Below, in pieces: positions 1 to 5,051 of a stretch of DNA of 5,051 nucleotides; position 1 is the stretch's first letter; each line of letters opens with the position of its first letter. The stretch comes from an uncultured Neomegalonema sp. Its GTDB lineage: Bacteria > Pseudomonadota > Alphaproteobacteria > Rhodobacterales > Rhodobacteraceae. The notes under the pieces were generated by a model that was not told the DNA's origin, searched no databases, and worked only from the letters and a program-made list of their open reading frames with translations. A program made the translations under genes and the position numbers. The stretch is taken from NCBI GenBank assembly GCA_937944035.1, contig CALDZQ010000314.1, forward strand, positions 1 through 5,051. Direction: 5' to 3'.

Positions 1-1
1 G

Positions 2-2560
2 GGCGAGTGGATCGAGTTGCAAAAGCAGGAATTCAAGCGGCTGGGCGTTGTTGGCGATTGGGATCACCACTACGAAACCATGAGCTTTCAGGCGGAAGCC
101 GTTATTGCGGAAGAGTTTTTGAAGTTCGTCGAGAACGGCACACTCTATCGCGGATCGAAGCCGGTGATGTGGTCGCCGATCGAGAAGACGGCGCTGGCCG
201 AGGCGGAGGTCGAGTACCACGACCACAAGAGCCATATGATCTGGGTGAAGTTTCCTGTTCAGAGTCCACAGTGGGCTGCACCATTTTCTGCGCCTGATGG
301 TCCGGGAGTTGAGGTTCCTTCCTGGGTTTCTGAAGTTTCTGATTTGCACCGATGGAACGCAAAGGTCGTTATCTGGACGACCACCCCGTGGACGATTCCA
401 CAGAACAGAGCGATCTGTTATTCCGAATCCATCAGCTATGGGATTTATCGGATAACAGAAGCCCCCGAAGGTAATTGGACAGAGCAAGGCGAAATGCTCA
501 TAATGGCTGACGCACTTGCGGAATCTGTATTCCAAGCTGCGCGTGTTAAAGCGGAACGCTTCAGTTCAATTTCGCCAGAGACTTTGAGCAAAGTTCGTTG
601 CGCTCATCCATTAGCGAAATCAGCATTAGTCAAAGCGGGACTGGAAGAGACTCTTGAATGGTCATACCCCGTCCCCCTCCTGCCCGGCGACCACGTCACC
701 GATGAGGCCGGCACGGGCTTCGTCCACACCGCGCCTTCGCACGGGGCGGACGATTATATGATCGGGGTGCAGTACAAGCTGCCGATGACGCATAATGTCG
801 GTCCGGCGGGGGAGTTTCGTGATGATCTGCCGTTCTTCGGCGGGCTGCATATCCTTGATCGCAAGGGCAAGGAAGGCAAAGCCAATGCCGCCGTTATCGA
901 TAAACTGGTCGAGGTTGGGGCGCTGGCGGCGCGGGGGCGGCTGACGCACAGCTATCCGCATTCATGGCGGTCAAAAGCGCCGCTGATCTTCCGCAATACG
1001 CCGCAATGGTTCGCCGCGCTCGACAAGCCGATGGAGAGCGAGAACGCCGCGACCAATGGCAAGACGATCCGCGAGATTGCGCTGAAGACCATCGATGACG
1101 ACGTGCGCTGGTTCCCGCAAGCGGGCCGCAACCGCATCTATAATATGATCGAAAACCGCCCCGACTGGGTGCTGTCGCGCCAACGGGCGTGGGGCGTGCC
1201 GCTGTGCTGCTTTATGAGGGAGACGGGGCCGGGGCAGATCGAGATTTTGCGCGATCCCGCCATCAACGCCGCCATCGTCGCCGCTTTCCGCGAGGAGGGG
1301 GCCGATGCGTGGTTTGAGGATAATGCCGCCGAACGCTTCCTTGGTGATCGTGCGGGCGAGGGCTGGGAGAAGGTCACGGATATTCTCGACGTGTGGTTCG
1401 ATTCCGGCTGCACCCATGCCTATGTGCTGCGCGACGGCGGCGGCAAATGGCCCGCGTCGGTCTATCTGGAGGGCACGGATCAGCATCGGGGATGGTTCCA
1501 TTCTTCCTTGCTGGAAGCGAGTGCCACACGGGGCCGCGCGCCTTATGAGCGGGTCATCACGCACGGGTTCACGCTGGACGACAAGGGGCTGAAAATGTCC
1601 AAGTCGCTCGGCAACCAGACCGCGCCGCAAGACGTGGTCAAGCAATACGGGGCCGACATCCTGCGCCTGTGGGTGATGCAGGTCGATTATACCGAGGATC
1701 AGCGGATCGGGCCGGAAATCCTGAAATCCGTGGCAGACAGCTATCGCCGCCTGCGCAACACGTTCCGCTTTATGCTGGGCGCGCTGGACGGGTTTGACGG
1801 GAGCGAGCGGGTTGCCCCCGATGCGATGCCGGAGCTGGAGCGGCTGATGCTGCACCGCTTGGCCGAGTTGGACGCCGTGGTGCGCAAGGGCTATGCGGAT
1901 TTCGAGTATCAGAAGACGTTCAAAACCGTGTTCGAGTTCGCGACTGTGGACCTGAGCGCGTTCTATTTCGACATCCGCAAAGACGCGCTTTACTGCGATG
2001 CGCCTGACAGCGCGCGGCGTCGGGCCTGCCGCACGGTGATGGATGCGGTGTTCGAGCGGCTGACGATCTGGCTCGCACCGATGCTGTGCTTCACGATGGA
2101 GGAGGTGTGGCTGACGCGGTTTGCGGTTGAGGGGGACTCGGTGCATCTGCACACGATCCCGGAGACGCCAGCGGCTTGGCAGGATGCGGCTTTGGCCGAA
2201 AAATGGGCGATGATCCGGCGGGTGCGCCGTGTCGTGACGGGCGCGCTGGAGCTGGAGCGGCGGGAGAAGACCATCGGTGCGTCGCTTGAGGCTGCGCCGA
2301 CTGTCTATGTGGCCGACGAGGCGGCGCGGGCGGCGGTGGCATCGGTGGACTTTGCCGATATGTGCATCACCTCCGACCTGACGCTCAGCGCGGAGGCGGC
2401 CCCTGCGGACGCGTTCACGCTGGAGGATGTGCCCGGCGTCGCGGTCGGTTTCGCCAAGGCCGACGGTGCGAAGTGTGCCCGGTGCTGGAAGATTTTGCCC
2501 GATGTCGGCTCGCACGGTTCGGCAGAGACCTGCGCGCGGTGTGACGGGGTTGTGGGGTAG
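2..2560 (+). CDS. ileS: Isoleucyl-tRNA synthetase, 5' end missing
   Basis: Class I aminoacyl-tRNA synthetase; it charges tRNA(Ile) with isoleucine in the cytoplasm and hydrolyses misactivated valine. The reading frame is open from base 2, so the TTG at 17 is internal; the start and the HIGH motif lie upstream. About 852 residues are visible, against roughly 930-1000 for the family. Landmarks in order: EFKRLGVVGDW near the window start; the Thr-rich editing peptide TTTPWT (377-394); the editing-site segment GTGFVHTAP..HGADDY (710-757) with its conserved Asp; DVWFDSG (from 1388); GTDQHRGWF (from 1472); the KMSKS ATP-binding loop (1592-1606); the anticodon-binding helical region; and a C-terminal zinc site with CARC at 2474-2485 and CARC at 2531-2542. 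The stop TAG follows five codons later. All visible key motifs are intact, so the enzyme should be functional. The stretch at about 250-660 has GC unlike the rest (see findings). lspA, a common neighbour, does not follow. The identification is very secure. Confidence 0.98.
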   Translation, partial: GEWIELQKQEFKRLGVVGDWDHHYETMSFQAEAVIAEEFLKFVENGTLYRGSKPVMWSPIEKTALAEAEVEYHDHKSHMIWVKFPVQSPQWAAPFSAPDGPGVEVPSWVSEVSDLHRWNAKVVIWTTTPWTIPQNRAICYSESISYGIYRITEAPEGNWTEQGEMLIMADALAESVFQAARVKAERFSSISPETLSKVRCAHPLAKSALVKAGLEETLEWSYPVPLLPGDHVTDEAGTGFVHTAPSHGADDYMIGVQYKLPMTHNVGPAGEFRDDLPFFGGLHILDRKGKEGKANAAVIDKLVEVGALAARGRLTHSYPHSWRSKAPLIFRNTPQWFAALDKPMESENAATNGKTIREIALKTIDDDVRWFPQAGRNRIYNMIENRPDWVLSRQRAWGVPLCCFMRETGPGQIEILRDPAINAAIVAAFREEGADAWFEDNAAERFLGDRAGEGWEKVTDILDVWFDSGCTHAYVLRDGGGKWPASVYLEGTDQHRGWFHSSLLEASATRGRAPYERVITHGFTLDDKGLKMSKSLGNQTAPQDVVKQYGADILRLWVMQVDYTEDQRIGPEILKSVADSYRRLRNTFRFMLGALDGFDGSERVAPDAMPELERLMLHRLAELDAVVRKGYADFEYQKTFKTVFEFATVDLSAFYFDIRKDALYCDAPDSARRRACRTVMDAVFERLTIWLAPMLCFTMEEVWLTRFAVEGDSVHLHTIPETPAAWQDAALAEKWAMIRRVRRVVTGALELERREKTIGASLEAAPTVYVADEAARAAVASVDFADMCITSDLTLSAEAAPADAFTLEDVPGVAVGFAKADGAKCARCWKILPDVGSHGSAETCARCDGVVG

Positions 2561-2587
2561 GGGACTTCTCACTTGCCGTGAAATTAA

Positions 2588-2667
2588 GTCACCCCGCGAC
2601 TTGATCGCGGGGGCCACCGGTCAACGTGTGCTGAAAAATGGATACCGCGATCAAGTCGCGGTATGAC
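2588..2667. repeat. 80-bp element of two inverted palindromes (REP/MITE-like)
   Basis: Two perfect hairpins face each other. The first is CCCCGCGA-cttga-TCGCGGGG (2592-2612). The second is ATACCGCGA-tcaag-TCGCGGTAT (2642-2664). The 17-bp cores (2594-2610 and 2645-2661) are exact reverse complements, and the whole unit begins GTCAC and ends TATGAC, so its ends form an imperfect terminal inverted repeat. Read on the minus strand it gives the spurious peptide VIPRLDRGIH, which I recall as a frequent artefact of dispersed palindromes in alphaproteobacterial genomes. It lies 27 bp after the ileS stop and ahead of the next promoter. It could act as a transcript-end stabiliser or attenuator for ileS, but no T-run follows either hairpin, so it is not a classic intrinsic terminator. 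That it occurs in many copies is inferred from memory of such elements. Confidence 0.85.
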
Positions 2668-2715
2668 AAAAGCGCTTCGGTTTCGGTCAGCGCGCGCGTC
2701 GAAATTCATTCTTTC

Positions 2716-2745
2716 TTGACAGGCGTTCCTCTTTGGTTCTATATG
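2716..2745 (+). promoter_or_regulatory. Sigma70-type promoter before the small basic protein
   Basis: A perfect -35 box TTGACA (2716-2721) is followed by an 18-bp spacer and a -10-like TATATG (2740-2745, four of six consensus bases). Transcription would begin near 2752, leaving a leader of about 33 bases before the ATG at 2785. It sits just downstream of the palindromic element, so the gene need not depend on ileS read-through. Confidence 0.6.
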
Positions 2746-2784
2746 TGCCGAATTGGCATTTAGATGGGACGCGACTGACACTCA

Positions 2785-3435
2785 ATGGACTGGACGCTGG
2801 CGATAGATCGGAACCGTGACGCGCTGTTGCGGATGCTGGCCGCGCTGCTTTTGATGGCGGGTGGCGGGGCCGTGATGCCCCGGCATCAGCGCGCGGAAGC
2901 GTGGCTGGTATTGCGGCCTGCCGAGTCCGCTTTGCGGCGTTTGATCGTTGTTGTAAAACATGTTTTGCAGATCGAGGCGCGGGTTGTGCCGCCGCGCCCC
3001 GCGCCGGTGATGGCGGGGCGGACCGGCCTTGGCACGGGGCAGCGCGCGCCGTCTTTCGCGCTGTTTGATCGCCGTAAACGCTTTGAGAAGCGGCGCGAAA
3101 AGCGGGGTGATCCGCGCATACGCTTCTTTGACGATGTGGAGATTTTTACCCCGAAAACCGTGATTTCGCCTGACGATATGGTCAGTGCGGAGCGTCTGAA
3201 CCGTCGCCTGGAAGCCTTGCAAGGCGCGCTCGCCGACCTGCCTAAGGCGGCGCGGCGGATGGCCCGGTGGGAGGCAAAGCGCGCGTTGGTGCGGGCGCAA
3301 ACCGGTAAATATATCAGGCCGATGCGACCGGGCGTGCCGCCCGGCCATAGAGCGCGGCGGGTGCGTCCGGTCGATTTCATCCTGAGCGATTGCCACGCGC
3401 TTGCGCTCTATGTCCTGCATCCGCCGGATACGTGA
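2785..3435 (+). CDS. Conserved alphaproteobacterial small basic protein, function unknown
   Basis: A protein of 216 residues rich in Arg, Ala and Leu. The N-terminus (MDWTLAIDRNRDALLRMLAAL) carries a hydrophobic stretch at residues 13-30 that could be an amphipathic or membrane-facing helix; it is not a clear signal peptide, because acidic and basic residues surround it. A second apolar patch (RLIVVVKHVL) is near residue 55. Next come a basic region (FALFDRRKRF), an RIRFFDD motif, a helical segment SAERLNRRLEALQGALADLPKAARRMARW (about 132-160), an MRPGVPPGH turn, and a C-terminal DFILSDCHALAL segment. From memory the ends and the LPKAARRMARW segment match a family common in alphaproteobacteria and annotated only as hypothetical; I cannot name a domain. 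Start choice: an in-frame TGA at 2776 leaves 2785 as the first ATG, but no good Shine-Dalgarno sequence precedes it. It appears to be monocistronic, with its own promoter. Being real is likely; the function is open. Confidence 0.82.
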   Translation: MDWTLAIDRNRDALLRMLAALLLMAGGGAVMPRHQRAEAWLVLRPAESALRRLIVVVKHVLQIEARVVPPRPAPVMAGRTGLGTGQRAPSFALFDRRKRFEKRREKRGDPRIRFFDDVEIFTPKTVISPDDMVSAERLNRRLEALQGALADLPKAARRMARWEAKRALVRAQTGKYIRPMRPGVPPGHRARRVRPVDFILSDCHALALYVLHPPDT

Positions 3436-3580
3436 ATGCCACGCCTGTAAGGTGTTTGTGCCTCTCCCGCGCATCGGGGGAGCCTAAAACCGTGTCCGGT
3501 CACAGCCGGAGAATCGGTCCGCCGGTGATTTCACCCTGAGGGAAACCGGACGCTGTGCCGCACACGGATCACGGCAGTAA
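3436..3580. other. Structured GC-rich spacer, possible RNA element, unassigned
   Basis: No convincing gene is present here. Several complementary segments are visible. ACGCCT/AGGTGT (3441-3446 with 3450-3455, one G-U) lies just after the stop. CTCCC/GGGAG pairs 3464-3468 with 3478-3482. GTCCGGT/ACCGGAC pairs 3494-3500 with 3545-3551 and encloses a GGTG-attt-CACC hairpin (3523-3534). An outer CCGTG/CACGG pairs 3490-3494 with 3563-3567. The layout suggests a multi-branched RNA fold upstream of the repeat-protein gene. The order of some segments loosely recalls a cobalamin riboswitch, but the conserved boxes of that class are missing, so no family is assigned. It could also be a dispersed repeat. 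Neither strand nor transcription can be settled by eye. Confidence 0.4.
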
Positions 3581-3598
3581 ACAATTTTGTGTACAGAG

Positions 3599-3604
3599 TA
3601 TAAT
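3599..3604 (+). promoter_or_regulatory. Perfect -10 box (TATAAT) upstream of the repeat-protein gene
   Basis: TATAAT matches the sigma70 -10 consensus exactly. No clear TTGACA lies 16-18 bp upstream; the best that can be said is an AT-rich stretch with the palindrome ACAATTTTGT (3581-3590). If used, transcription would begin near 3611, giving a leader of about 140 bases before the ATG at 3752. A weak -35 box suggests an activator may be needed. The surrounding 3601-3720 is only about 33% GC by my count, far below the neighbouring genes. Confidence 0.5.
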
Positions 3605-3670
3605 GTTGCATAAATCGCAATATCGATCTGTTTCGAGAATTATTCTATGTAATTTTCCAGTTTTTACTCC

Positions 3671-3690
3671 CAAAATGTATCAAAATGTGC
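3671..3690 (+). repeat. 10-bp tandem direct repeat in the leader, operator-like
   Basis: CAAAATGTAT and CAAAATGTGC stand directly next to each other, sharing CAAAATGT with a spacing of one helical turn. They lie in the AT-rich leader between the TATAAT box and the start codon. Such spacing fits a protein binding two sites on one face of DNA, but two copies of an 8-mer in AT-rich DNA can arise by chance. Confidence 0.3.
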
Positions 3691-3738
3691 CATCTAGCCA
3701 TATGATTAACCTATGGTCGCATCCGTCAGGGTGCTTAT

Positions 3739-3742
3739 GAGG
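3739..3742 (+). promoter_or_regulatory. Shine-Dalgarno (GAGG) deciding the start at 3752
   Basis: GAGG stands 9 bases before the ATG at 3752. The in-frame ATGs at 3713 and 3737 have no comparable site. Starting at 3752 also puts the Lys-Arg n-region of the signal peptide at the very N-terminus, as expected. Confidence 0.75.
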
Positions 3743-3751
3743 TATGTAAAT

Positions 3752-4702
3752 ATGAAGCGTTCAACTTTTTTCTCGGCTCTGTCTCTCATTGCCGTTACCG
3801 GCCTCACAAGCAGTGCCGCCCTTGCCTGTTCGTCACCCGTCTATATGCCTTGCGGCGGCGGCAGCAGCGTGAACGTTGTATCGAGCGGCAGCTCCTATGG
3901 CTGCGGCAATCCTTGCGGTGGCGGTACGCGTCAGGTTGCGCGCACGGTTTATGAGCAGGTTCCCGTGACGACCACAAAACAGGTCGCGCGCACCGTAACC
4001 GAGCAGGTTCCTGTCACCAAAACCGAGCAGGTCGCCCGCACCGTCACAAAAGAAGTGCCTTACACCTACAGCGATCAGGTTGCCCGCACGGTCGAGCGCA
4101 CGGTCGAGGAAACGGTCGTTGATACGGTTCAGGAAGAATATTACGAGACGGTTCCTGTCACGACCTATAAAAAAGTCCGCCGCACCCGCTCGAAGCAAGT
4201 GCCGCGCGTTGTGACTAAAGTTGTTCCGCAAACAGTCTACGAAACGGTCGAGCGCACAGGCTATAAGACGGTCGATCAGACGGTCTATGACACTGTAAAC
4301 AAAACCGTTTACGAGACGCGCAACAAGACCGTGTACGAAAACGTGCCGACCACGACCTATAAGCAGGTCGCGAAAACGGTGTATGAAACGGTTGCGGCTC
4401 CCGCTCCGGCAGCGGCCCGTAACATTGTCATCAACGTTGTGACGCCTGCCCCTCAGGCAGCGCCCGCTCCTGTCGCACCGATCTATCAGGCGCCGATCTA
4501 TCAGCCATACTTCGGCGGTGGTTTCTTCGGTGGCGGCGGCTTTGCCAGCAGCCGTTCGACAAGCAATGTTGTGATCGTGAACCAGAACCGGGGTATGCGT
4601 CGCGGTATGCGCGGAATGCGCCGCATGAACATGAACGGCGGCATGATGCGCGGTGGAAACCGTGGCAACATGATGGGCGGCGGCATGACCGGCGCTGACT
4701 AG
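3752..4702 (+). CDS. Exported 16-residue-repeat (YTV-like) protein with Met/Gly-rich tail
   Basis: A 316-residue protein of unknown function, predicted to leave the cytoplasm. Residues 1-25 are a Sec signal peptide: KR, then a hydrophobic core, then ALA before Cys26. AxA fits signal peptidase I; a lipobox would need Leu/Val/Ile at -3, and Ala is there. Residues 26-60 are Ser/Gly-rich with four cysteines (26, 34, 51, 55). Residues 61-220 are ten gapless 16-residue repeats built on xVxxTVYExVPxTxYK. Residues 221-260 are an Ala/Pro linker with apolar strands (NIVINVV) and the doublet APIYQAPIYQ, then a Gly/Phe patch (FGGGFFGGGGF). Residues 280-316 are rich in Met, Arg and Gly. The repeats recall the YTV repeat described in planctomycete proteins. 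Val and Thr content suggests beta structure; a cell-surface, matrix or metal-binding role is possible but unproven. It has a long AT-rich leader, hairpins and a terminator downstream, so it is probably transcribed alone. Confidence 0.88.
   Translation: MKRSTFFSALSLIAVTGLTSSAALACSSPVYMPCGGGSSVNVVSSGSSYGCGNPCGGGTRQVARTVYEQVPVTTTKQVARTVTEQVPVTKTEQVARTVTKEVPYTYSDQVARTVERTVEETVVDTVQEEYYETVPVTTYKKVRRTRSKQVPRVVTKVVPQTVYETVERTGYKTVDQTVYDTVNKTVYETRNKTVYENVPTTTYKQVAKTVYETVAAPAPAAARNIVINVVTPAPQAAPAPVAPIYQAPIYQPYFGGGFFGGGGFASSRSTSNVVIVNQNRGMRRGMRGMRRMNMNGGMMRGGNRGNMMGGGMTGAD
3932..4411 (+). repeat. Ten in-frame 48-bp coding repeats (16 residues each)
   Basis: Units start at 3932, 3980, 4028, 4076, 4124, 4172, 4220, 4268, 4316 and 4364, with no insertion or deletion between them. 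Val at unit position 10 is kept in all ten, Val at position 2 and Thr at position 5 in nine, Val at position 6 in eight, and Pro at position 11 in six. A half-period of eight residues is also visible (xVxxTVYE then xVPxTxYK). The last unit runs into the Ala/Pro linker. At DNA level the first four units, all beginning QVARTV, differ mainly at third codon positions. Confidence 0.9.
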
Positions 4703-4709
4703 AGCCTTA

Positions 4710-4737
4710 TCAAGGGCAATGTGTTCATTGCCCTTGA
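4710..4737 (+). terminator. Long perfect hairpin just after the repeat-protein stop
   Basis: A 12-bp perfect stem TCAAGGGCAATG / CATTGCCCTTGA with a 4-base loop begins 8 bases after the TAG. What follows (AATTGCTTTAA) is not a clean T-run, so it may protect the 3' end of the mRNA or act as a weak terminator. Confidence 0.55.
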
Positions 4738-4770
4738 AATTGCTTTAAAACAATGAGTTAAAGCGATTTC
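4736..4770 (+). terminator. Second hairpin, AT-rich, followed by a short T-run
   Basis: GAAATTGCTTTAA (4736-4748) pairs with TTAAAGCGATTTC (4758-4770) at 12 of 13 positions, the mismatch being a possible G-U pair on the RNA. TTTTT occurs at 4775-4779, five bases after the stem. Its left arm touches the end of the preceding hairpin by two bases. It could be a backup terminator. Confidence 0.4.
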
Positions 4771-4800
4771 AAAGTTTTTACATGTATACGAGTGGTGTAG

Positions 4801-4829
4801 TCCCGGCTTGAAAGAGCCGGGATTTTTTT
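4801..4829 (+). terminator. Strong Rho-independent terminator
   Basis: An 8-bp GC-rich stem TCCCGGCT / AGCCGGGA with loop TGAAAG is followed at once by seven Ts (4823-4829). It ends plus-strand transcription from the repeat-protein gene before the convergent gene. No T-run is present in the other direction, so it is not bidirectional. Confidence 0.92.
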
Positions 4830-4876
4830 GAGCGGCTTCGGGAAAAGCTGATGCGCTTTACAACCCGAAAGCAGCT

Positions 4877-5051
4877 TTATCCGTACAGCCGCCCCGGCCC
4901 TTTGCCCCGCGTCGGCTCGCCCGCGAGGGTCAGCATGTGCCAGCCAAGCGCGGAATTGCTGGTGATAACCGGAACCCCGATCTCCGCTTCCGCCTGTTCA
5001 ATGATGCCGAAACCGCGCACGCTGGTGCAGGAAACAAACACCGCATCAACC
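4877..5051 (-). CDS. Asp/Glu racemase / maleate isomerase-family enzyme, C-terminal part
   Basis: The last 57 residues of a minus-strand gene whose start lies beyond the window; the stop is TAA (plus-strand 4877-4879). The visible order is VDAVFVSCTSVRGFGIIEQ, then AEIGVPVITSNSALGWHMLTLAG, then a short tail ending GRLYG. SCTS carries the second catalytic-type cysteine of the family (codon 5027-5029), which works with a first cysteine in the missing N-terminal half. GVPVITSNxALxWHML is the usual C-terminal signature of the maleate cis-trans isomerase, arylmalonate decarboxylase and EutA-like members. These are cytosolic, cofactor-free enzymes acting on dicarboxylates or amino acids. The substrate cannot be told from this fragment. 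The gene is convergent with the repeat-protein gene, 174 bp apart. I see no T-rich terminator for it within the gap. Confidence 0.88.
   Translation of the reverse strand, partial: VDAVFVSCTSVRGFGIIEQAEAEIGVPVITSNSALGWHMLTLAGEPTRGKGPGRLYG

Noticed and set aside
971..2617. 548-codon open frame on the minus strand opposite ileS
   Set aside because: It is a shadow of a GC-rich gene: the plus strand carries all IleRS motifs, while the minus translation is Arg/His/Pro-rich without recognisable domains.
2592..2664. Palindromes as intrinsic terminators of ileS
   Set aside because: The stems are strong but neither is followed by a run of Ts in either direction.
2584..2781. 65-codon minus-strand frame containing VIPRLDRGIH
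   Set aside because: This peptide is the translation of the palindromic element, a common false gene call in alphaproteobacteria.
2782..3474. 230-codon minus-strand open frame covering the small basic protein
   Set aside because: It has Arg/His/Pro-rich shadow composition, whereas the plus-strand frame has a promoter and family-like segments.
3436..3580. Cobalamin riboswitch (plus) or FMN riboswitch (minus)
   Set aside because: On plus, the arm order is loosely similar but the AGGGAA and B12-box motifs are absent. On minus, fragments like GGGTGAAAT and ACCGGCGG occur, but the spacing is wrong and the second half is missing.
3713..3751. Earlier ATGs (3713, 3737) as start of the repeat protein
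   Set aside because: They lack a Shine-Dalgarno site and would put extra residues before the signal peptide; GAGG nine bases before 3752 decides the start.
3818..3829. Lipoprotein signal at Cys26
   Set aside because: The residues before Cys are Ala-Leu-Ala; a lipobox needs Leu/Val/Ile at -3. Ordinary signal peptidase I cleavage (AxA) fits better, though lipidation is not excluded.
3932..4411. CRISPR array because of the 48-bp period
   Set aside because: Repeats are contiguous, degenerate and in frame inside a coding sequence; there are no constant repeats or unique spacers.

Overview
The window looks like chromosomal DNA of a fairly GC-rich alphaproteobacterium. The isoleucyl-tRNA synthetase is of alphaproteobacterial character. 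The small basic protein after it resembles a family I know from alphaproteobacteria. The intergenic palindromes around GCGACTTGATCGC are typical of that class. Genus cannot be read from the window, and no rRNA, tRNA, transposase, CRISPR array or phage gene is visible.

Layout, left to right. (1) 2-2560 (+): ileS, lacking its 5' end (N-terminus and HIGH motif lie upstream), complete at the 3' end with KMSKS loop and C-terminal zinc cysteines. A block at about 250-660, covering the start of the editing (CP1) domain, is much more AT-rich than the rest of the gene. (2) 2561-2784: a spacer with an 80-bp element of two inverted palindromes, then a TTGACA-type promoter. (3) 2785-3435 (+): a conserved small basic protein of unknown function. 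(4) 3436-3751: a 316-bp gap. The first 140 bp are GC-rich and can form several stem-loops (no RNA family assigned). The last 170 bp are very AT-rich and hold a perfect TATAAT box, a 10-bp-spaced direct repeat and the ribosome binding site of the next gene. (5) 3752-4702 (+): an exported repeat protein with a Sec signal peptide, ten gapless 16-residue Val/Thr/Tyr repeats, an Ala/Pro linker, a Gly/Phe patch and a Met/Arg/Gly-rich tail. (6) 4703-4876: three successive hairpins, the last a strong intrinsic terminator. (7) 4877-5051 (-): the C-terminal end of an Asp/Glu racemase / maleate isomerase-family enzyme, convergent with the repeat protein.

The genes do not form an obvious pathway. ileS is housekeeping, the small protein and the repeat protein each appear to have their own promoter, and the racemase-family gene belongs to the next, opposing transcription unit. 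The most unusual item is the exported 16-residue repeat protein with its long AT-rich leader; its function is unknown. The structured spacer before it and the composition block inside ileS are the other items worth checking.
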